A DNA stretch of 64,000 nt from Vibrio hippocampi (GTDB taxonomy: Bacteria > Pseudomonadota > Gammaproteobacteria > Enterobacterales > Vibrionaceae). Shown here piece by piece: positions 10,072 to 20,111 of the stretch (within the stretch, counting starts at the first letter, position 1; the number at the start of each line of letters is the position of its first letter). Both the position numbers and the translations under genes were made by a program. The stretch spans positions 433,507-497,506 of the forward strand of contig NZ_CAKLCM010000001.1 of assembly GCF_921292975.1 (NCBI RefSeq). The letters are read 5' to 3'. The notes below the pieces were generated by a model. That model was given only the letters and a program-made list of their open reading frames with translations. It was not told where the DNA came from and did no database searches.

Positions 10072-10148
10072 GCGCTCGTAGCTCAGCTGGATAGAGTACC
10101 TGGCTACGAACCAGGCGGTCGAAGGTTCGAATCCTTCCGAGCGCGCCA
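10072..10148 (+). tRNA. tRNA-Arg(ACG), copy 6 of 6
   Basis: Last identical tRNA-Arg of the array, anticodon ACG, CCA encoded. A strong terminator begins 7 bases after it and closes the operon. Confidence 0.97.
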
Positions 10149-10154
10149 TTATTT

Positions 10155-10184
10155 AAAACCTTGCTTATCGAGCAAGGTTTTTTT
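10155..10184 (+). terminator. Terminator of the tRNA operon
   Basis: An 11-bp perfect stem (AAAACCTTGCT/AGCAAGGTTTT) with loop TATCG runs into seven T residues directly after the last tRNA-Arg. Confidence 0.9.
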
Positions 10185-10281
10185 ATGCCTGCTGTTTTCT
10201 CTTTCCTTATATTTACTCTATGACGTAGTGGTATTATTAACCATCTCTCAGTTTTTTAGATGATTTTTGATATCGTACTAT

Positions 10282-10388
10282 TAGTTTGCTGCTAATAGTC
10301 GTTTGTCGCTGATAATAGCTTGCTGCCAATAGTAGTTTGCCGCCAATAGCTTGATGCAAATAACTTGATGCAAATAGCTTGATGCCGA
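10282..10388. repeat. Degenerate 14-bp tandem repeat (about seven units)
   Basis: Seven successive units each begin with TAG or TAA and follow the pattern TAGCTTGMTGCMAA. Five are 14 bases long, one is 17 (10330-10346) and one is 20 (10296-10315). The last three units (from 10347) are almost identical. The array lies in the 520-base stretch between the tRNA terminator and oadG, which holds no convincing gene. Function unknown; it could be slippage-generated sequence or a protein-binding array. The rest of 10389-10640 shows nothing I recognise except the oadG upstream region. Confidence 0.7.
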
Positions 10389-10669
10389 CGGGGAAGGGCT
10401 CGCCGAGCTTGTGATCCTCTTATGCATCTTGGGGTGTATTTAATAGTGTCAAACTGTCGTATTCATCAAAAAAATTGAACTTACCGTGTTAACAAGCAGG
10501 GTGAGATATCAAACAAAATTGACAAACATTCAACAATCGAGATAATCCTAGGTCTGTTTTTGCACAACAGCATAAGAAATTAGGAAATATCGAGTTACTG
10601 TTCACATTGGTAGCATCAGTAGTATTATCGATATGTTGACTTGTCAGGATGACAAAGAAAGGAAGCAAT

Positions 10670-10927
10670 ATGACCAATATAGGAAGCCTGTTGGGCGATG
10701 CCGCTGCTTTGATGGTAACTGGTATGGCAGTGGTATTTGTGTTCCTCACGATCCTCGTTTATCTCGTTCGCTTGATGTCTAAGCTTGTGCCCGCAGAAGC
10801 ACCGCAAAACATCCCCGTTCCCACAACGATAAAATCTAAGCCAGCCTCTTCAAGTCAGGTTAGTCCACAGGTCGTTGCTGCTATCTCAGCGGCTGTACAT
10901 CAGCATAGAAAAGCTGCGATTAAGTAA
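10670..10927 (+). CDS. oadG: Oxaloacetate decarboxylase gamma subunit
   Basis: OadG is the small single-pass subunit that holds the alpha and beta subunits of the Na+-pumping oxaloacetate decarboxylase together. The 85-residue protein has one transmembrane helix (about residues 13-36, ALMVTGMAVVFVFLTILVYLV), a proline-rich linker and a C-terminal tail that would contact OadA. The ATG at 10670 is chosen because the AAGGAAGC ribosome-binding site lies just before it; the ATG at 10649 would precede that site. It heads the oadGAB operon, 28 bases before oadA. Confidence 0.9.
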   Translation: MTNIGSLLGDAAALMVTGMAVVFVFLTILVYLVRLMSKLVPAEAPQNIPVPTTIKSKPASSSQVSPQVVAAISAAVHQHRKAAIK

Positions 10928-10955
10928 GTAGACAGAGTTTAGGTAAAAGGAGTTT

Positions 10956-12746
10956 ATGAGTATGTCTAAGCCACTCGCGATTACAGATGTGGTTCTTCGT
11001 GATGCCCATCAGTCATTATTTGCCACGAGAATGCGCATCGAGGATATGTTGCCTATAGCAGCAGAACTCGACAAAATCGGTTATTGGTCACTAGAAACAT
11101 GGGGAGGCGCTACCTTTGACGCCTGTATCCGCTTTTTGGGAGAAGACCCATGGGAGCGTTTACGTGAGCTGAAAAAAGCCATGCCTAACACGCCGATGCA
11201 GATGCTGCTGCGTGGCCAAAATCTACTGGGTTATCGTCACTATGCCGATGACGTGGTCGAAAAATTTGTTGAGCGTGCTCATGCCAATGGTATGGACGTA
11301 TTCCGTATCTTTGATGCGATGAATGATGTACGCAACTTCCAGACCGCGGTAAAAGCAGCAGTGGATGTCGGCGCGCACGCGCAGGGCACACTCTCTTATA
11401 CCACCAGTCCCGTTCACAATACGCAAACCTGGGTAGACCTCGCTAAGCGACTTGAAGACCTTGGCTGCCACTCGCTTTGTATCAAAGATATGTCAGGTCT
11501 GTTGAAGCCTTATGAAGCAGAAGAACTGATTTCCAAGATTAAGTCGTCTTGTGAGGTGCCTCTAGCTCTTCACTGCCATGCGACTACAGGTCTTTCAACT
11601 GCCACCGCCGTTAAAGCGGTCGAAGCTGGCGTTGATATTCTTGATACCGCTATCTCGTCTATGAGTCAGACCTATGGTCACACGCCAACAGAAACGGTGG
11701 TGGCGATGTTAGAGGGCACTGAACGAGATACCAATCTAAAGCTCGAGCAGATCGAACCTATCGCCGCCTACTTCCGTGAAGTGCGTAAGAAATACGCCAA
11801 GTGGGAAGGTCAGCTAAAAGGGGTTGATTCTCGAATCCTGATTGCTCAAGTTCCAGGTGGCATGTTGACCAATATGGAAGGTCAGCTAAAAGAGCAAGGT
11901 GCCGCTGATCGTATTGATGAAGTATTGCTAGAGATCCCGAAAGTTCGCAAAGATCTTGGCTACATTCCTCTAGTGACGCCAACCTCACAAATTGTCGGCA
12001 CTCAAGCGGTGATTAACGTCCTAACGGGTGAGCGCTATAAGAGCATCACCAAAGAGACCGCAGGTGTACTGAAAGGTGAATACGGTACTGCGCCAGCCCC
12101 TGTCAATGCAGAGTTGCAAGCGAAGGTATTGGACGGTGCTGAGCCAATTACGGTTCGACCTGCTGATCTGTTGCAGTCTGAGTTAAATACGCTGACGGAT
12201 GACTTACTGACTAAAGCGAAAGTAGATGGCATTTCACTGGCTCAAGATACCGTTGATGATGTGTTGACCTATGCGCTGTTCCCACAAGTCGGTCTTAAAT
12301 TCCTTAAGAATCGTCATAACCCAGAGGCATTTGAGCCGGCACCAACAGCGACACCTGCTGTAGAATCTGCACCTGCTCCTGTTGCAGCAAGTGGTTCAAT
12401 TGAAGCCTACAGCGTGAAAGTCGATGGTCAGGTATACGATGTTGAGGTGGGTCCTAGGGGCGAACTGACATCGGTAACCCCTGCAACAGCATCGGCGGCT
12501 AGTGCGCCCGTAGCTTCTGTAGCCGCGGCAGATGTCGCTTCAGTGGCTGCGCCATTGGCAGGTAACATCTTTAAAGTTCATGTGGTGAATGGTGCGCAAG
12601 TTCAAGAGGGCGATGTACTGCTTATCCTTGAAGCGATGAAGATGGAGACGGAAGTCCGCGCTGCACACAGTGGTATTGTTCATGATGTACACGTTAAAGA
12701 GGGTGACGCCGTTGTCGTTGGTGCACCTCTCGTCAGTTTAGCGTAA
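10956..12746 (+). CDS. oadA: Oxaloacetate decarboxylase alpha subunit (biotin carrier)
   Basis: OadA transfers the carboxyl group of oxaloacetate to biotin, giving pyruvate. The 596-residue protein has an N-terminal carboxyltransferase domain with the metal-site motif [14 protein letters not shown] near residue 12. Next comes the conserved carboxylase region (about 300-460), then an Ala/Pro-rich linker (about 465-525). The biotinyl domain ends the protein, with biotin lysine in EAMKMET near residue 563. The start MSMSKP follows AAAGGAG. Together with oadG and oadB it forms a membrane complex that couples decarboxylation to Na+ export, useful for anaerobic citrate or oxaloacetate use in a marine Na+-dependent bacterium. 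Confidence 0.98.
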   Translation: MSMSKPLAITDVVLRDAHQSLFATRMRIEDMLPIAAELDKIGYWSLETWGGATFDACIRFLGEDPWERLRELKKAMPNTPMQMLLRGQNLLGYRHYADDVVEKFVERAHANGMDVFRIFDAMNDVRNFQTAVKAAVDVGAHAQGTLSYTTSPVHNTQTWVDLAKRLEDLGCHSLCIKDMSGLLKPYEAEELISKIKSSCEVPLALHCHATTGLSTATAVKAVEAGVDILDTAISSMSQTYGHTPTETVVAMLEGTERDTNLKLEQIEPIAAYFREVRKKYAKWEGQLKGVDSRILIAQVPGGMLTNMEGQLKEQGAADRIDEVLLEIPKVRKDLGYIPLVTPTSQIVGTQAVINVLTGERYKSITKETAGVLKGEYGTAPAPVNAELQAKVLDGAEPITVRPADLLQSELNTLTDDLLTKAKVDGISLAQDTVDDVLTYALFPQVGLKFLKNRHNPEAFEPAPTATPAVESAPAPVAASGSIEAYSVKVDGQVYDVEVGPRGELTSVTPATASAASAPVASVAAADVASVAAPLAGNIFKVHVVNGAQVQEGDVLLILEAMKMETEVRAAHSGIVHDVHVKEGDAVVVGAPLVSLA

Positions 12747-12755
12747 GGGAGTACC

Positions 12756-13886
12756 ATGGAAGGATTGATGATCTTATGGTCAGAGACAGGTATTGCCAAT
12801 TTTAAATTTGGTCAGATCTGTATGATGCTCGTGGGCGTTGTACTGCTGTTTCTTGCGATTAAGAAGGGCTTTGAGCCACTACTGCTATTACCGATTGGAT
12901 TTGGTGCCATTCTGGCCAATATCCCCAACTCCGGCTTCACGGAACCCGGTGGTCTGCTGTATTACGTTTACTACATAGGGATTGAGTCGGGCGTGTTCCC
13001 ACTGCTTATCTTTATGGGTGTGGGCGCAATGACAGACTTTGGGGCCTTGATTGCTAACCCGAAAACACTTTGGTTAGGCGCGGCTGCGCAGTTTGGTATC
13101 TTTGCCACCCTGTTTGGTGCCATTTTGCTTAACTATGTGCCGGGCATGGAGTTCTCTATGCAGGACGCAGCCTCGATTGCAATTATTGGTGGCGCGGATG
13201 GTCCAACGGCGATCTTCCTAGCCAGCCGTCTGTCTCCAGATCTTTTGGGAGCGATTGCGGTTGCCGCCTACAGCTATATGGCTTTGGTTCCTATCATTCA
13301 GCCACCGATTATGAAAGCACTCACGACACCTGAAGAGCGCATGATTAAGATGGACCAGCTGCGTGAAGTCAGCAAAGGGGAGAAAGTGATTTTCCCACTT
13401 GCGGTATTGCTGATGACCATACTGTTTTTGCCTTCGGCGACGCCATTGGTGGGGATGTTCTGTCTGGGTAATCTTATGCGTGAAGCCGGCGTGGTTGATC
13501 GTTTATCCAAGACTGCACAGAATGAGCTGATTAATATCGTAACCATCTTCCTTGGTCTTGGCGTAGGCTCTAAGCTTCAGGCTGAGCAGTTCCTTAACGT
13601 GGAGACATTAGGTATTTTGGCGCTTGGCGCGGTAGCGTTCAGTATTGGTACTGGCGCTGGTGTGCTTATGGCGAAACTACTGAACAAGTTCTCGAAAGAA
13701 AACATCAACCCACTGATTGGTGCGGCGGGTGTCTCTGCGGTACCGATGGCAGCAAGGGTAGTGAACAAGGTGGGTTTAGACGCTAACCCACAAAACTTCC
13801 TATTGATGCATGCGATGGGTCCCAACGTCGCTGGTGTTCTTGGTTCGGCAGTTGCGGCGGGTATCTTGCTTGCCTTAGCGGGATAA
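12756..13886 (+). CDS. oadB: Oxaloacetate decarboxylase beta subunit (Na+ pump)
   Basis: OadB is the polytopic inner-membrane subunit that decarboxylates carboxybiotin and pumps Na+ out. The 376-residue protein has many hydrophobic helices and the conserved region [23 protein letters not shown] split around residues 145-167, where the family Asp (E. coli/Klebsiella Asp203 region) lies. A second conserved stretch, [15 protein letters not shown] near residue 325, and [15 protein letters not shown] near the C-terminus match the family. ATG at 12756 follows GGGAG closely. It overlaps nothing and is 9 bases from oadA; a terminator follows. Confidence 0.97.
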   Translation: MEGLMILWSETGIANFKFGQICMMLVGVVLLFLAIKKGFEPLLLLPIGFGAILANIPNSGFTEPGGLLYYVYYIGIESGVFPLLIFMGVGAMTDFGALIANPKTLWLGAAAQFGIFATLFGAILLNYVPGMEFSMQDAASIAIIGGADGPTAIFLASRLSPDLLGAIAVAAYSYMALVPIIQPPIMKALTTPEERMIKMDQLREVSKGEKVIFPLAVLLMTILFLPSATPLVGMFCLGNLMREAGVVDRLSKTAQNELINIVTIFLGLGVGSKLQAEQFLNVETLGILALGAVAFSIGTGAGVLMAKLLNKFSKENINPLIGAAGVSAVPMAARVVNKVGLDANPQNFLLMHAMGPNVAGVLGSAVAAGILLALAG

Positions 13887-13951
13887 ACAGCAGGCTCAAA
13901 CGTTGGATCAAAGTTAACCAACTTAATCCACAATGTGAAAGCAAAACAGAG

Positions 13952-13978
13952 AGGGAGCTGCGGCTCCCTTTTATTTTT
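13952..13978 (+). terminator. Terminator of oadGAB
   Basis: A 7-bp stem (AGGGAGC/GCTCCCT) with a TGCG tetraloop is followed by TTTATTTTT, 65 bases after the oadB stop. Confidence 0.88.
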
Positions 13979-14095
13979 GCCATCATATCGAGGTGACAGG
14001 AGGATAACGACAACGAAAGATTTAGTTTCGTTCTCAATTTGGACTCAAATGAAAAATTGACTAGTATTGAGTCAATTAGCGATAAGGATAGTGTG

Positions 14096-15046
14096 ATGAA
14101 GTGTGAACAGGTCGTCATTCCAGAGTTTGGAACCGCAGAAGTATTGTCACTGCAACAGATTGAGATCCCAGAGCCGAAAGCTGGGGAAGTGCTGGTTAAG
14201 GTAGCATTTGCTTCGGTGAATCCCATTGATGTAAAAACTCGTGCTGGTTTAGGCTGGGCCGCGGCAGAGAATAAAGATAAATTGCCTTGGACCCCAGGTT
14301 ATGACATCTCTGGTAAAGTCGTCAGCTTGGCGAGCGACTGCAGCCGATTGTCTGCTGGCGACGAGGTCGCCGGTTTTATCGGCTTCCCTTTAAGAGGCGG
14401 AGGCTATAGTCAGTATATTTGCGTACCTGAATCTGAACTGACGCGTGTCCCTAACTCTGTGACACTAGAAGCTGCCGCCGCTCTGCCTCTGGCAGGTCAA
14501 ACCGCAGCGCAAGCGGTGAATAAAGCTCAGGTCAAAGAGGGAGAGCGAGTCCTTATTTTGGCTGGCGCGGGTGGTGTTGGCCATATCGCAGTGCAAATAG
14601 CGATAGCGGCAAAAGCGGAAGTGTACACTACCTGCAGTGAGAAAAATCTCGATTATCTGGCGACACTGGGCGCTCATGCGATTAACTATCACTTTGCTCC
14701 GGTATCTGAACGATTACAGGACGTGGATGTGCTTATTGATCTTGTCGGAGGCGATGCCGCGTTAGATGCCCTAAAGTGCCTACGTGATGAGGCGAGAGTC
14801 ATCACTGTCCCTACGATCACGGCTGAACTGATTTGTGACAAAGCTAAGCTACTGGGATTCCAAGCGTCAGGCATGTTGGTTCAGCCCGATATTGAGCAAC
14901 TGGATACCCTGCTGTATATGGTGGGTGTGGGTTTGCTTAAAACGGAGATCCAACATATTTATCCTTATACACAAGTGACTGAGGCGCATCTGCAACTGGA
15001 AACTGGCCGCACACGCGGTAAAGTGCTGCTTGATATGCAATGTTAG
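14096..15046 (+). CDS. Zinc-free MDR-family NADP-dependent oxidoreductase
   Basis: A 316-residue medium-chain dehydrogenase/reductase of the quinone-reductase type. The N-terminal GroES-like domain has GEVLVKVAFASVNPIDVKTRAG near residue 32 (split by a variable loop). The nucleotide-binding Rossmann motif AGAGGVGHIAVQIA is near residue 156. The zinc-ligand cysteines of classical alcohol dehydrogenases are absent, so it probably reduces quinones or enones with NADPH; the substrate cannot be read from sequence. The ATG at 14096 follows AAGGATAG and is preferred over the longer reading from 14039. Its stop overlaps the start of the next gene by 7 bases, which implies translational coupling. Confidence 0.85.
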   Translation: MKCEQVVIPEFGTAEVLSLQQIEIPEPKAGEVLVKVAFASVNPIDVKTRAGLGWAAAENKDKLPWTPGYDISGKVVSLASDCSRLSAGDEVAGFIGFPLRGGGYSQYICVPESELTRVPNSVTLEAAAALPLAGQTAAQAVNKAQVKEGERVLILAGAGGVGHIAVQIAIAAKAEVYTTCSEKNLDYLATLGAHAINYHFAPVSERLQDVDVLIDLVGGDAALDALKCLRDEARVITVPTITAELICDKAKLLGFQASGMLVQPDIEQLDTLLYMVGVGLLKTEIQHIYPYTQVTEAHLQLETGRTRGKVLLDMQC

Positions 15047-15495
15047 AGTCGTTGTCTCACTATTTGGCAGAGTCTTGGTTTGCTGACTCTGCCCTCGCGG
15101 TACTATTTGTCTCGGGTTTTTTAAGTGCCACTTTGCTACCTGGTGGCTCAGAAGCGGGACTTATCGCGACGTTGAGTCTCAACCTATATTCTCCTGCTAT
15201 GGTTATTTTAGTGGCTACCTTAGGTAATACACTGGGTGGCTTAACTAACTATTGGCTGGGAATTTGGTTGCCAAATAAAACTAATAACGAAAAACAGAGT
15301 CATAAAGCGATAACGTGGTTACAGCGCTATGGCATCTGGACTTTATTACTGAGTTGGTTGCCCATCATTGGCGACCCGTTGTGTCTTGCTGCGGGTTGGC
15401 TACGTTTGAATTTTTGGCCTTGTGCAGTGTTAATTGCGATGGGCAAGGCACTTCGCTACGCGCTACTTACAGCGATTTTTTACGGTTTCTTTTAA
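15040..15495 (+). CDS. yqaA: YqaA-like inner-membrane protein (VTT/DedA-related)
   Basis: A 151-residue integral membrane protein of the YqaA/VTT group. It has hydrophobic segments at about 17-35, 45-65, 95-115 and 125-150. The conserved early motif is SGFLSATLLPGGSEAG (residues ~26-41), then GNTLGGLTNYWLG near residue 61. Relatives in the DedA/VTT superfamily are linked to lipid scrambling or transport and envelope homeostasis, but the role of YqaA itself is not established. Translation is coupled to the oxidoreductase gene by overlap. The next gene starts 10 bases downstream. Confidence 0.85.
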   Translation: MLESLSHYLAESWFADSALAVLFVSGFLSATLLPGGSEAGLIATLSLNLYSPAMVILVATLGNTLGGLTNYWLGIWLPNKTNNEKQSHKAITWLQRYGIWTLLLSWLPIIGDPLCLAAGWLRLNFWPCAVLIAMGKALRYALLTAIFYGFF

Positions 15496-15505
15496 GGAGT
15501 AATAG

Positions 15506-18355
15506 ATGAAAAGAATCTGGATCGGCATCCTATCCCTTGTCTTCATGTACGGTTGCACCAGTCTCTCATCAACAAATCATGCTTTGCCTGATGGTATCAC
15601 CCTGATAGAGCAGGTTGACGCCGAGCCGGGCAAGGCGATGATCCCATATTCTAAATATCGTCTTGATAACGGTTTGACGGTGATCTTAACGCCAGATACC
15701 TCCGATCCTTTGGTGCATGTCGATGTGACTTACCACGTAGGATCAGCGCGTGAGGAGATCGGCAAGTCAGGCTTTGCGCATTTCTTTGAACATATGATGT
15801 TCCAAGGCTCGGAACATGTTGGGGATCAACAACACTTTAAGATCGTCACCGAAGCCGGTGGTTCGTTAAATGGATCAACCACGCGTGATAGAACCAACTA
15901 CTACCAAACCGTGCCAGCCAATCAGCTAGAAAAAGTGCTCTGGTTGGAAGCGGATAGAATGGGGTTCCTAGTCGGAGCAGTATCGCAAAGAAAGTTTGAG
16001 ATACAGCGTGATACGGTAAAAAATGAACGTGCCCAAAATTATGATAATCGCCCTTATGGTTTGATGTGGGAACGTATCGGGGAAGCCATGTATCCAGAAG
16101 GGCATCCCTATTCATGGCAACCGATCGGCTATGTTGAAGATCTTGATCGTGTCAATGTGAATGATCTTAAAGCGTTTTTCCTACGCTGGTATGGTCCAAA
16201 TAACGCGGTATTAACCATAGGTGGCGATATTGATAAACAACAGACCTTACAGTGGATCAGCCAATATTTCTCTACCATACCGAAAGGTCCTGAAGTGGAT
16301 TTCGCACCGAAGCAGCCTGCGGTATTGACTGAGGATCGCTATATCACTTTAGAGGATAGAATCCGACAGCCGATGGTGATCATTGGCTGGCCAACGGATC
16401 TTTATCGCGGCGCTCAGGGTCAGGTTGCACTGGATGCGATGGCGGATGCTATTGGTGGCGGCACAAACAGTATTCTCTATCAACAACTGGTCAAAACTCA
16501 GAAAGCGCTTGATGCTGGAGCATTCGCTGATTGTAGTGAATTAGCCTGTAATTTTTATCTCTATGCTATGGGTTCCTCGACAGATAAAGAGGGCTTAAGA
16601 GAGCTAAACGATCACTTGCTTGATGCTCTAGAGGACTTTTCTCAGCAAGGAATCAGTCAAGAAAAACTGGATCAGATCATCGGTAGCTCAGAAACATCTG
16701 CTGTATTCGCATTGCAGAGTGTGCGCGGAAAAGTATCGCAATTGGCGTCGAATGAAACTTTCTTCAATACACCCGATAGACTTCAGCCTCAGTTAGAGCG
16801 AATTCGCGCGTTGACGCCTCAAGCGGTCATGGCTCAGTATCAAAAGTATATTGAAGGTAAACCGACCCTCACACTCAGTGTGGTGCCAAAGGGAAGTTCG
16901 GATATTGCGGTGCACCCTGCGACTTTTGTGACACCGGCTCGAACTCTACCTGATTATAAGACGATGACAGAGAGCGACTTGGTGTTGCGTCGTGCCGTGG
17001 ATAACTTTGATCGCAGCGTGATGCCAGAAGTGGCGGAAGCGGTAGAAGCGAAGATCCCCGAACTTTATCGTTTAAATTTTGCCAACGGCAGCCAACTGTT
17101 GGGTACGGTTAGCACAGAGACTCCGACCGTAGAAATGCACTTCCGACTGCCTGCTGGTGAACGTTACGTTGCTAAAGGTAAAGAAGGTTTGGCTGGTTTA
17201 ACCGCTGCGATGATGGAGGAGGGGACAACGTCCGCAACTGTGGAGCAGTTGCAAGCTAAGCTGGATATGCTGGGAAGCCAAGTCAGCATCTCGACTCAGA
17301 CTTACACCACTCGAATCTCGGTATCCAGTTTATCTACCCATTTACCACAAACCTTGGGAATTATGGCAGATGTTTTGTTTAATCCAGCGATGAAGCAAGA
17401 GGATTTTGATCGCATTAAGGCGCAGATGCTCGAAGGTTTGGTGTATCAACAGCAACAGCCAAAATGGATGGCGTCACAGGCAACCAGACAGGTGATGTTT
17501 GGTGATAGTGTTTTTGGGCGTTCATCGGACGGTACAAAAGAATCGCTGACATCCATTACTCTTGATGATGTGAAGTCTTTCTATCGCAAGCATTATACGC
17601 CAGAATCCGCTCAGGTGGTGGTTGTCGGTGATATCACACCGGAAGAAGTGAATAAGCAACTGGGATTCTGGAGCGCATGGCGTGGGCAAAATGCACCGCT
17701 GATTCGTCCTGAAGCGGTCGACGAGGTTGGCGAGTCGTCGCTATATCTGGTGGACAAACCCGGCGCACCACAGAGTATCGTCCGTATGGTTCGTCGAGGT
17801 TTACCTTTTGATGCAACAGGTGAGCAGTTTAAGAGCGAGTTAGCCAATTTTAATCTGGCCGGTAATTTTAACAGCCGCATTAACCAAAACTTGCGCGAAG
17901 ACAAAGGCTACACCTATGGTGCAAGTGGCTACTTTGCTAGCAATAAAGAGGTGGGTATTGTGGTTTTTAATGCTCAAGTTAGAGCCGATGCCACATTAGC
18001 CTCAATCCAAGAGTTGATAAAGGAAATGGACAACTACAGCCAAAATGGCATCACTGATGAGGAAATCCAGTTTATGCGTTTGGCCGTTGGACAGCAAGAC
18101 GCGCTCAGCTATGAAACACCAAGGCAGAAAGCCGGGTTGCTGGCGAGCATGCTTTCCAACGACTTGCCTGCTGACTATTTGAAGGAGCAGAATCAGCTAG
18201 TCGCCACGATTGATAAGACCGTGCTTGATGCACTTGCCGCGAAGTGGTTTGATCCTCAAGGGTATCAAGTGATCGTGGTTGGCGATGCCAAGCGTCTAGA
18301 GCCTGAGTTGCTAAAGCTCAATATTCCTATCAAGACTCTTGAATTATTTCAATAG
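15506..18355 (+). CDS. M16 (insulinase/pitrilysin) family zinc metallopeptidase, lipoprotein
   Basis: The 949-residue protein starts with a lipoprotein signal ending in the lipobox MYGC (Cys17), so it should be anchored in the envelope. It contains two M16 halves. The first carries the inverted zinc motif HFFEH (His92-Glu95-His96) and the downstream glutamate region NERAQNYDNRPYG near residue 173. The second half, about residues 510-930, lacks HxxEH, as is normal for the inactive half of a fused clamshell. The basic-aromatic substrate motif appears in LREDKGYTYGASG near residue 796. It should degrade peptides in the periplasm; the specific substrate is unknown. It ends the MDR-yqaA-M16 gene set. 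Confidence 0.93.
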   Translation: MKRIWIGILSLVFMYGCTSLSSTNHALPDGITLIEQVDAEPGKAMIPYSKYRLDNGLTVILTPDTSDPLVHVDVTYHVGSAREEIGKSGFAHFFEHMMFQGSEHVGDQQHFKIVTEAGGSLNGSTTRDRTNYYQTVPANQLEKVLWLEADRMGFLVGAVSQRKFEIQRDTVKNERAQNYDNRPYGLMWERIGEAMYPEGHPYSWQPIGYVEDLDRVNVNDLKAFFLRWYGPNNAVLTIGGDIDKQQTLQWISQYFSTIPKGPEVDFAPKQPAVLTEDRYITLEDRIRQPMVIIGWPTDLYRGAQGQVALDAMADAIGGGTNSILYQQLVKTQKALDAGAFADCSELACNFYLYAMGSSTDKEGLRELNDHLLDALEDFSQQGISQEKLDQIIGSSETSAVFALQSVRGKVSQLASNETFFNTPDRLQPQLERIRALTPQAVMAQYQKYIEGKPTLTLSVVPKGSSDIAVHPATFVTPARTLPDYKTMTESDLVLRRAVDNFDRSVMPEVAEAVEAKIPELYRLNFANGSQLLGTVSTETPTVEMHFRLPAGERYVAKGKEGLAGLTAAMMEEGTTSATVEQLQAKLDMLGSQVSISTQTYTTRISVSSLSTHLPQTLGIMADVLFNPAMKQEDFDRIKAQMLEGLVYQQQQPKWMASQATRQVMFGDSVFGRSSDGTKESLTSITLDDVKSFYRKHYTPESAQVVVVGDITPEEVNKQLGFWSAWRGQNAPLIRPEAVDEVGESSLYLVDKPGAPQSIVRMVRRGLPFDATGEQFKSELANFNLAGNFNSRINQNLREDKGYTYGASGYFASNKEVGIVVFNAQVRADATLASIQELIKEMDNYSQNGITDEEIQFMRLAVGQQDALSYETPRQKAGLLASMLSNDLPADYLKEQNQLVATIDKTVLDALAAKWFDPQGYQVIVVGDAKRLEPELLKLNIPIKTLELFQ

Positions 18356-18367
18356 AGTGACCATATT

Positions 18368-18430
18368 GGAGGGACGGATGAAATAGACCGAAATACAGTG
18401 ATGCACTGTTTAGAATCGGCTTCGTCCTCC
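18368..18430 (+). other. Long imperfect stem-loop between the M16 peptidase gene and gshA
   Basis: Nested pairing arms can be traced by eye: GGAG(G)GACG with CGTCCTCC outside, CCGA (18388-18391) with TCGG (18416-18419) in the middle, and ACAGTG/CACTGT around ATG at the tip (18395-18409). No T tract follows; the next bases are CTTTAAAAAA. It may be a weak terminator of the upstream gene or a structured gshA leader. The function is not clear. Confidence 0.5.
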
Positions 18431-18470
18431 CTTTAAAAAAACAAACAACAACCTATAAGCGAATTGCATT

Positions 18471-20036
18471 GTGACAAATTTTGCGACGCGACTTGAGAGA
18501 GTTGCACAGAACCCCTCGATTTTTAAGCAGTATGGGCGTGGTGTCGAGCGCGAGTCATTACGTTACACGGAGAATGGACGCCTAGCGTTGACTCCGCACC
18601 CAAAAGCCTTGGGTTCTGCATTAACCAATAGCTATATCACGACGGATTTTTCTGAGTCGCTGCTGGAATTTATTACACCTGTTTCTCACGATGTTGATAC
18701 CTTAATTGGTCAATTGTCGGATATTCATCATTACACCCAAAGCCACCTTGGTGACGAAAAACTGTGGCCGCTTTCTATGCCATGTTACGTCGCTTCTGAA
18801 GAGGATATTGCTCTAGCGCAATATGGCAGCTCGAATTCGGGTCGTATGAAGACGCTTTATAGGCAGGGGCTAAAGCATCGCTATGGCAGCCTGATGCAGA
18901 TTATTTCTGGTGTGCATTTCAACTTCTCATTCCCAGACACTTTTTGGGATGCGCTGTTTGGTCAGCAAGAGAAGAGTCAACGTCAGGACGCCAAATCGGA
19001 CGCCTACTTTGGTGTGATTCGAAACTATTACCGCTTCGGTTGGTTGATCCCTTATTTCTTTGGTGCCTCTCCGGCTATCTGTTCCTCTTTCTTGCAAGGC
19101 AAGAAGAGTACGCTACCGTTTGAAAATATCGAGCAAACCTTATATCTGCCTCACGCAACGTCGCTTCGCTTAAGTGATCTTGGCTATACCAACAGTGCGC
19201 AGAGTTCGCTGAAAATTGGCTTTAACAGTTTAGGGCAATATCTTGAAGGGCTGAATCAAGCGATTCATACCCCTTCACAAGACTTTGCTAAGCTTGGTGT
19301 TAAGGTTGACGGTGAATATCGCCAATTGAACGATTATGTATTGCAGATCGAAAATGAGCTTTATGCACCAATTCGACCAAAACGTGTTGCTAAAAGTGGC
19401 GAAAAGCCGTCTGAGGCGCTGTGTCGTGGTGGCGTTGAGTATATTGAGGTTCGCTCTCTGGATGTTAACCCGTTCAGCCCGATTGGTATTACTGCCGATC
19501 AAGTGCGTTTCTTAGATCTCTTTATTACTTGGTGTGCGCTCAGTGATTCTGATCCTATGGATAACTGTGAGCTAGAGTGTTGGAGACAGAACTGGAACAA
19601 GGTGATTGTCGAAGGTCGTAAACCAGGACTAGAGCTGCAAATTGGTTGCCGAGGAGAAGTGCTAGATAGCCAGACTTGGGTTAAACGCGTATTTGTTGAG
19701 TTACGCCAAATCGCACAGCAAATGGATGCGGTTCATGGCGGTGATGCATACCAACAAGTTTGCGCTCAGTTAGAGGCGTGGAATGAGAACCCAGAGCTTT
19801 CTATTTCAGGTCAACTGCTAGCGCAGACAAAAGCCGCTGGTGGCTTAGGGAATATTGGCAAACAATTAGGCGCAAGCTATCAACAGCACAATTTGTCGCA
19901 TCAATATTCGACCTACAGCCAAAGTTACCTTGATGACGAGGTGGCGCATTCGTTTGTGGTTCAAAAAGAGATTGAGCAGGCGGATACGGTGAGCTTTGAC
20001 GATTATCTTGCTAACTACTTTGCTCACCTTAGCTAG
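18471..20036 (+). CDS. gshA: Glutamate-cysteine ligase (class I)
   Basis: GshA joins glutamate and cysteine, the first and rate-limiting step of glutathione synthesis; gshB for the second step lies at 31 kb in this window. The 521-residue length matches the class I enterobacterial enzyme. Recognisable stretches include [11 protein letters not shown] near residue 23, [12 protein letters not shown] near residue 63 and [17 protein letters not shown] near residue 322. Translation starts at a GTG (18471) with no strong ribosome-binding site, which may keep expression low. Only 87 bases separate its stop from luxS, so the two may share a transcript as is common in Vibrio. Confidence 0.97.
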   Translation: MTNFATRLERVAQNPSIFKQYGRGVERESLRYTENGRLALTPHPKALGSALTNSYITTDFSESLLEFITPVSHDVDTLIGQLSDIHHYTQSHLGDEKLWPLSMPCYVASEEDIALAQYGSSNSGRMKTLYRQGLKHRYGSLMQIISGVHFNFSFPDTFWDALFGQQEKSQRQDAKSDAYFGVIRNYYRFGWLIPYFFGASPAICSSFLQGKKSTLPFENIEQTLYLPHATSLRLSDLGYTNSAQSSLKIGFNSLGQYLEGLNQAIHTPSQDFAKLGVKVDGEYRQLNDYVLQIENELYAPIRPKRVAKSGEKPSEALCRGGVEYIEVRSLDVNPFSPIGITADQVRFLDLFITWCALSDSDPMDNCELECWRQNWNKVIVEGRKPGLELQIGCRGEVLDSQTWVKRVFVELRQIAQQMDAVHGGDAYQQVCAQLEAWNENPELSISGQLLAQTKAAGGLGNIGKQLGASYQQHNLSHQYSTYSQSYLDDEVAHSFVVQKEIEQADTVSFDDYLANYFAHLS

Positions 20037-20088
20037 GGTTGCACCGCGGTGGTCAGCACACTAGAATCACTTAAATCAAATTAGACGA

Positions 20089-20111
20089 TGAGCTGCCAGT
20101 CGGACAGCTCA
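20089..20111 (+). promoter_or_regulatory. Hairpin directly before the luxS ribosome-binding site
   Basis: A 7-bp stem (TGAGCTG/CAGCTCA) with a nine-base loop ends at the first A of the AAGGAG Shine-Dalgarno sequence of luxS (20111-20116). Its position suggests an effect on ribosome access, but no regulator is identifiable. Confidence 0.5.

Noticed and set aside
9251..10148. Regularly spaced identical ~77-bp repeats that could be taken for a CRISPR or other repeat array
   Set aside because: Each repeat folds as a complete tRNA-Arg(ACG) with encoded CCA, and the spacers resemble one another.
10030..10263. 77-residue plus-strand frame
   Set aside because: It covers the last tRNA-Arg and the operon terminator and has no ribosome-binding site.
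13783..14226. 147-residue antisense frame across the end of oadB and start of the MDR gene
   Set aside because: It crosses the oadGAB terminator and two real genes; composition is that of a shadow frame.
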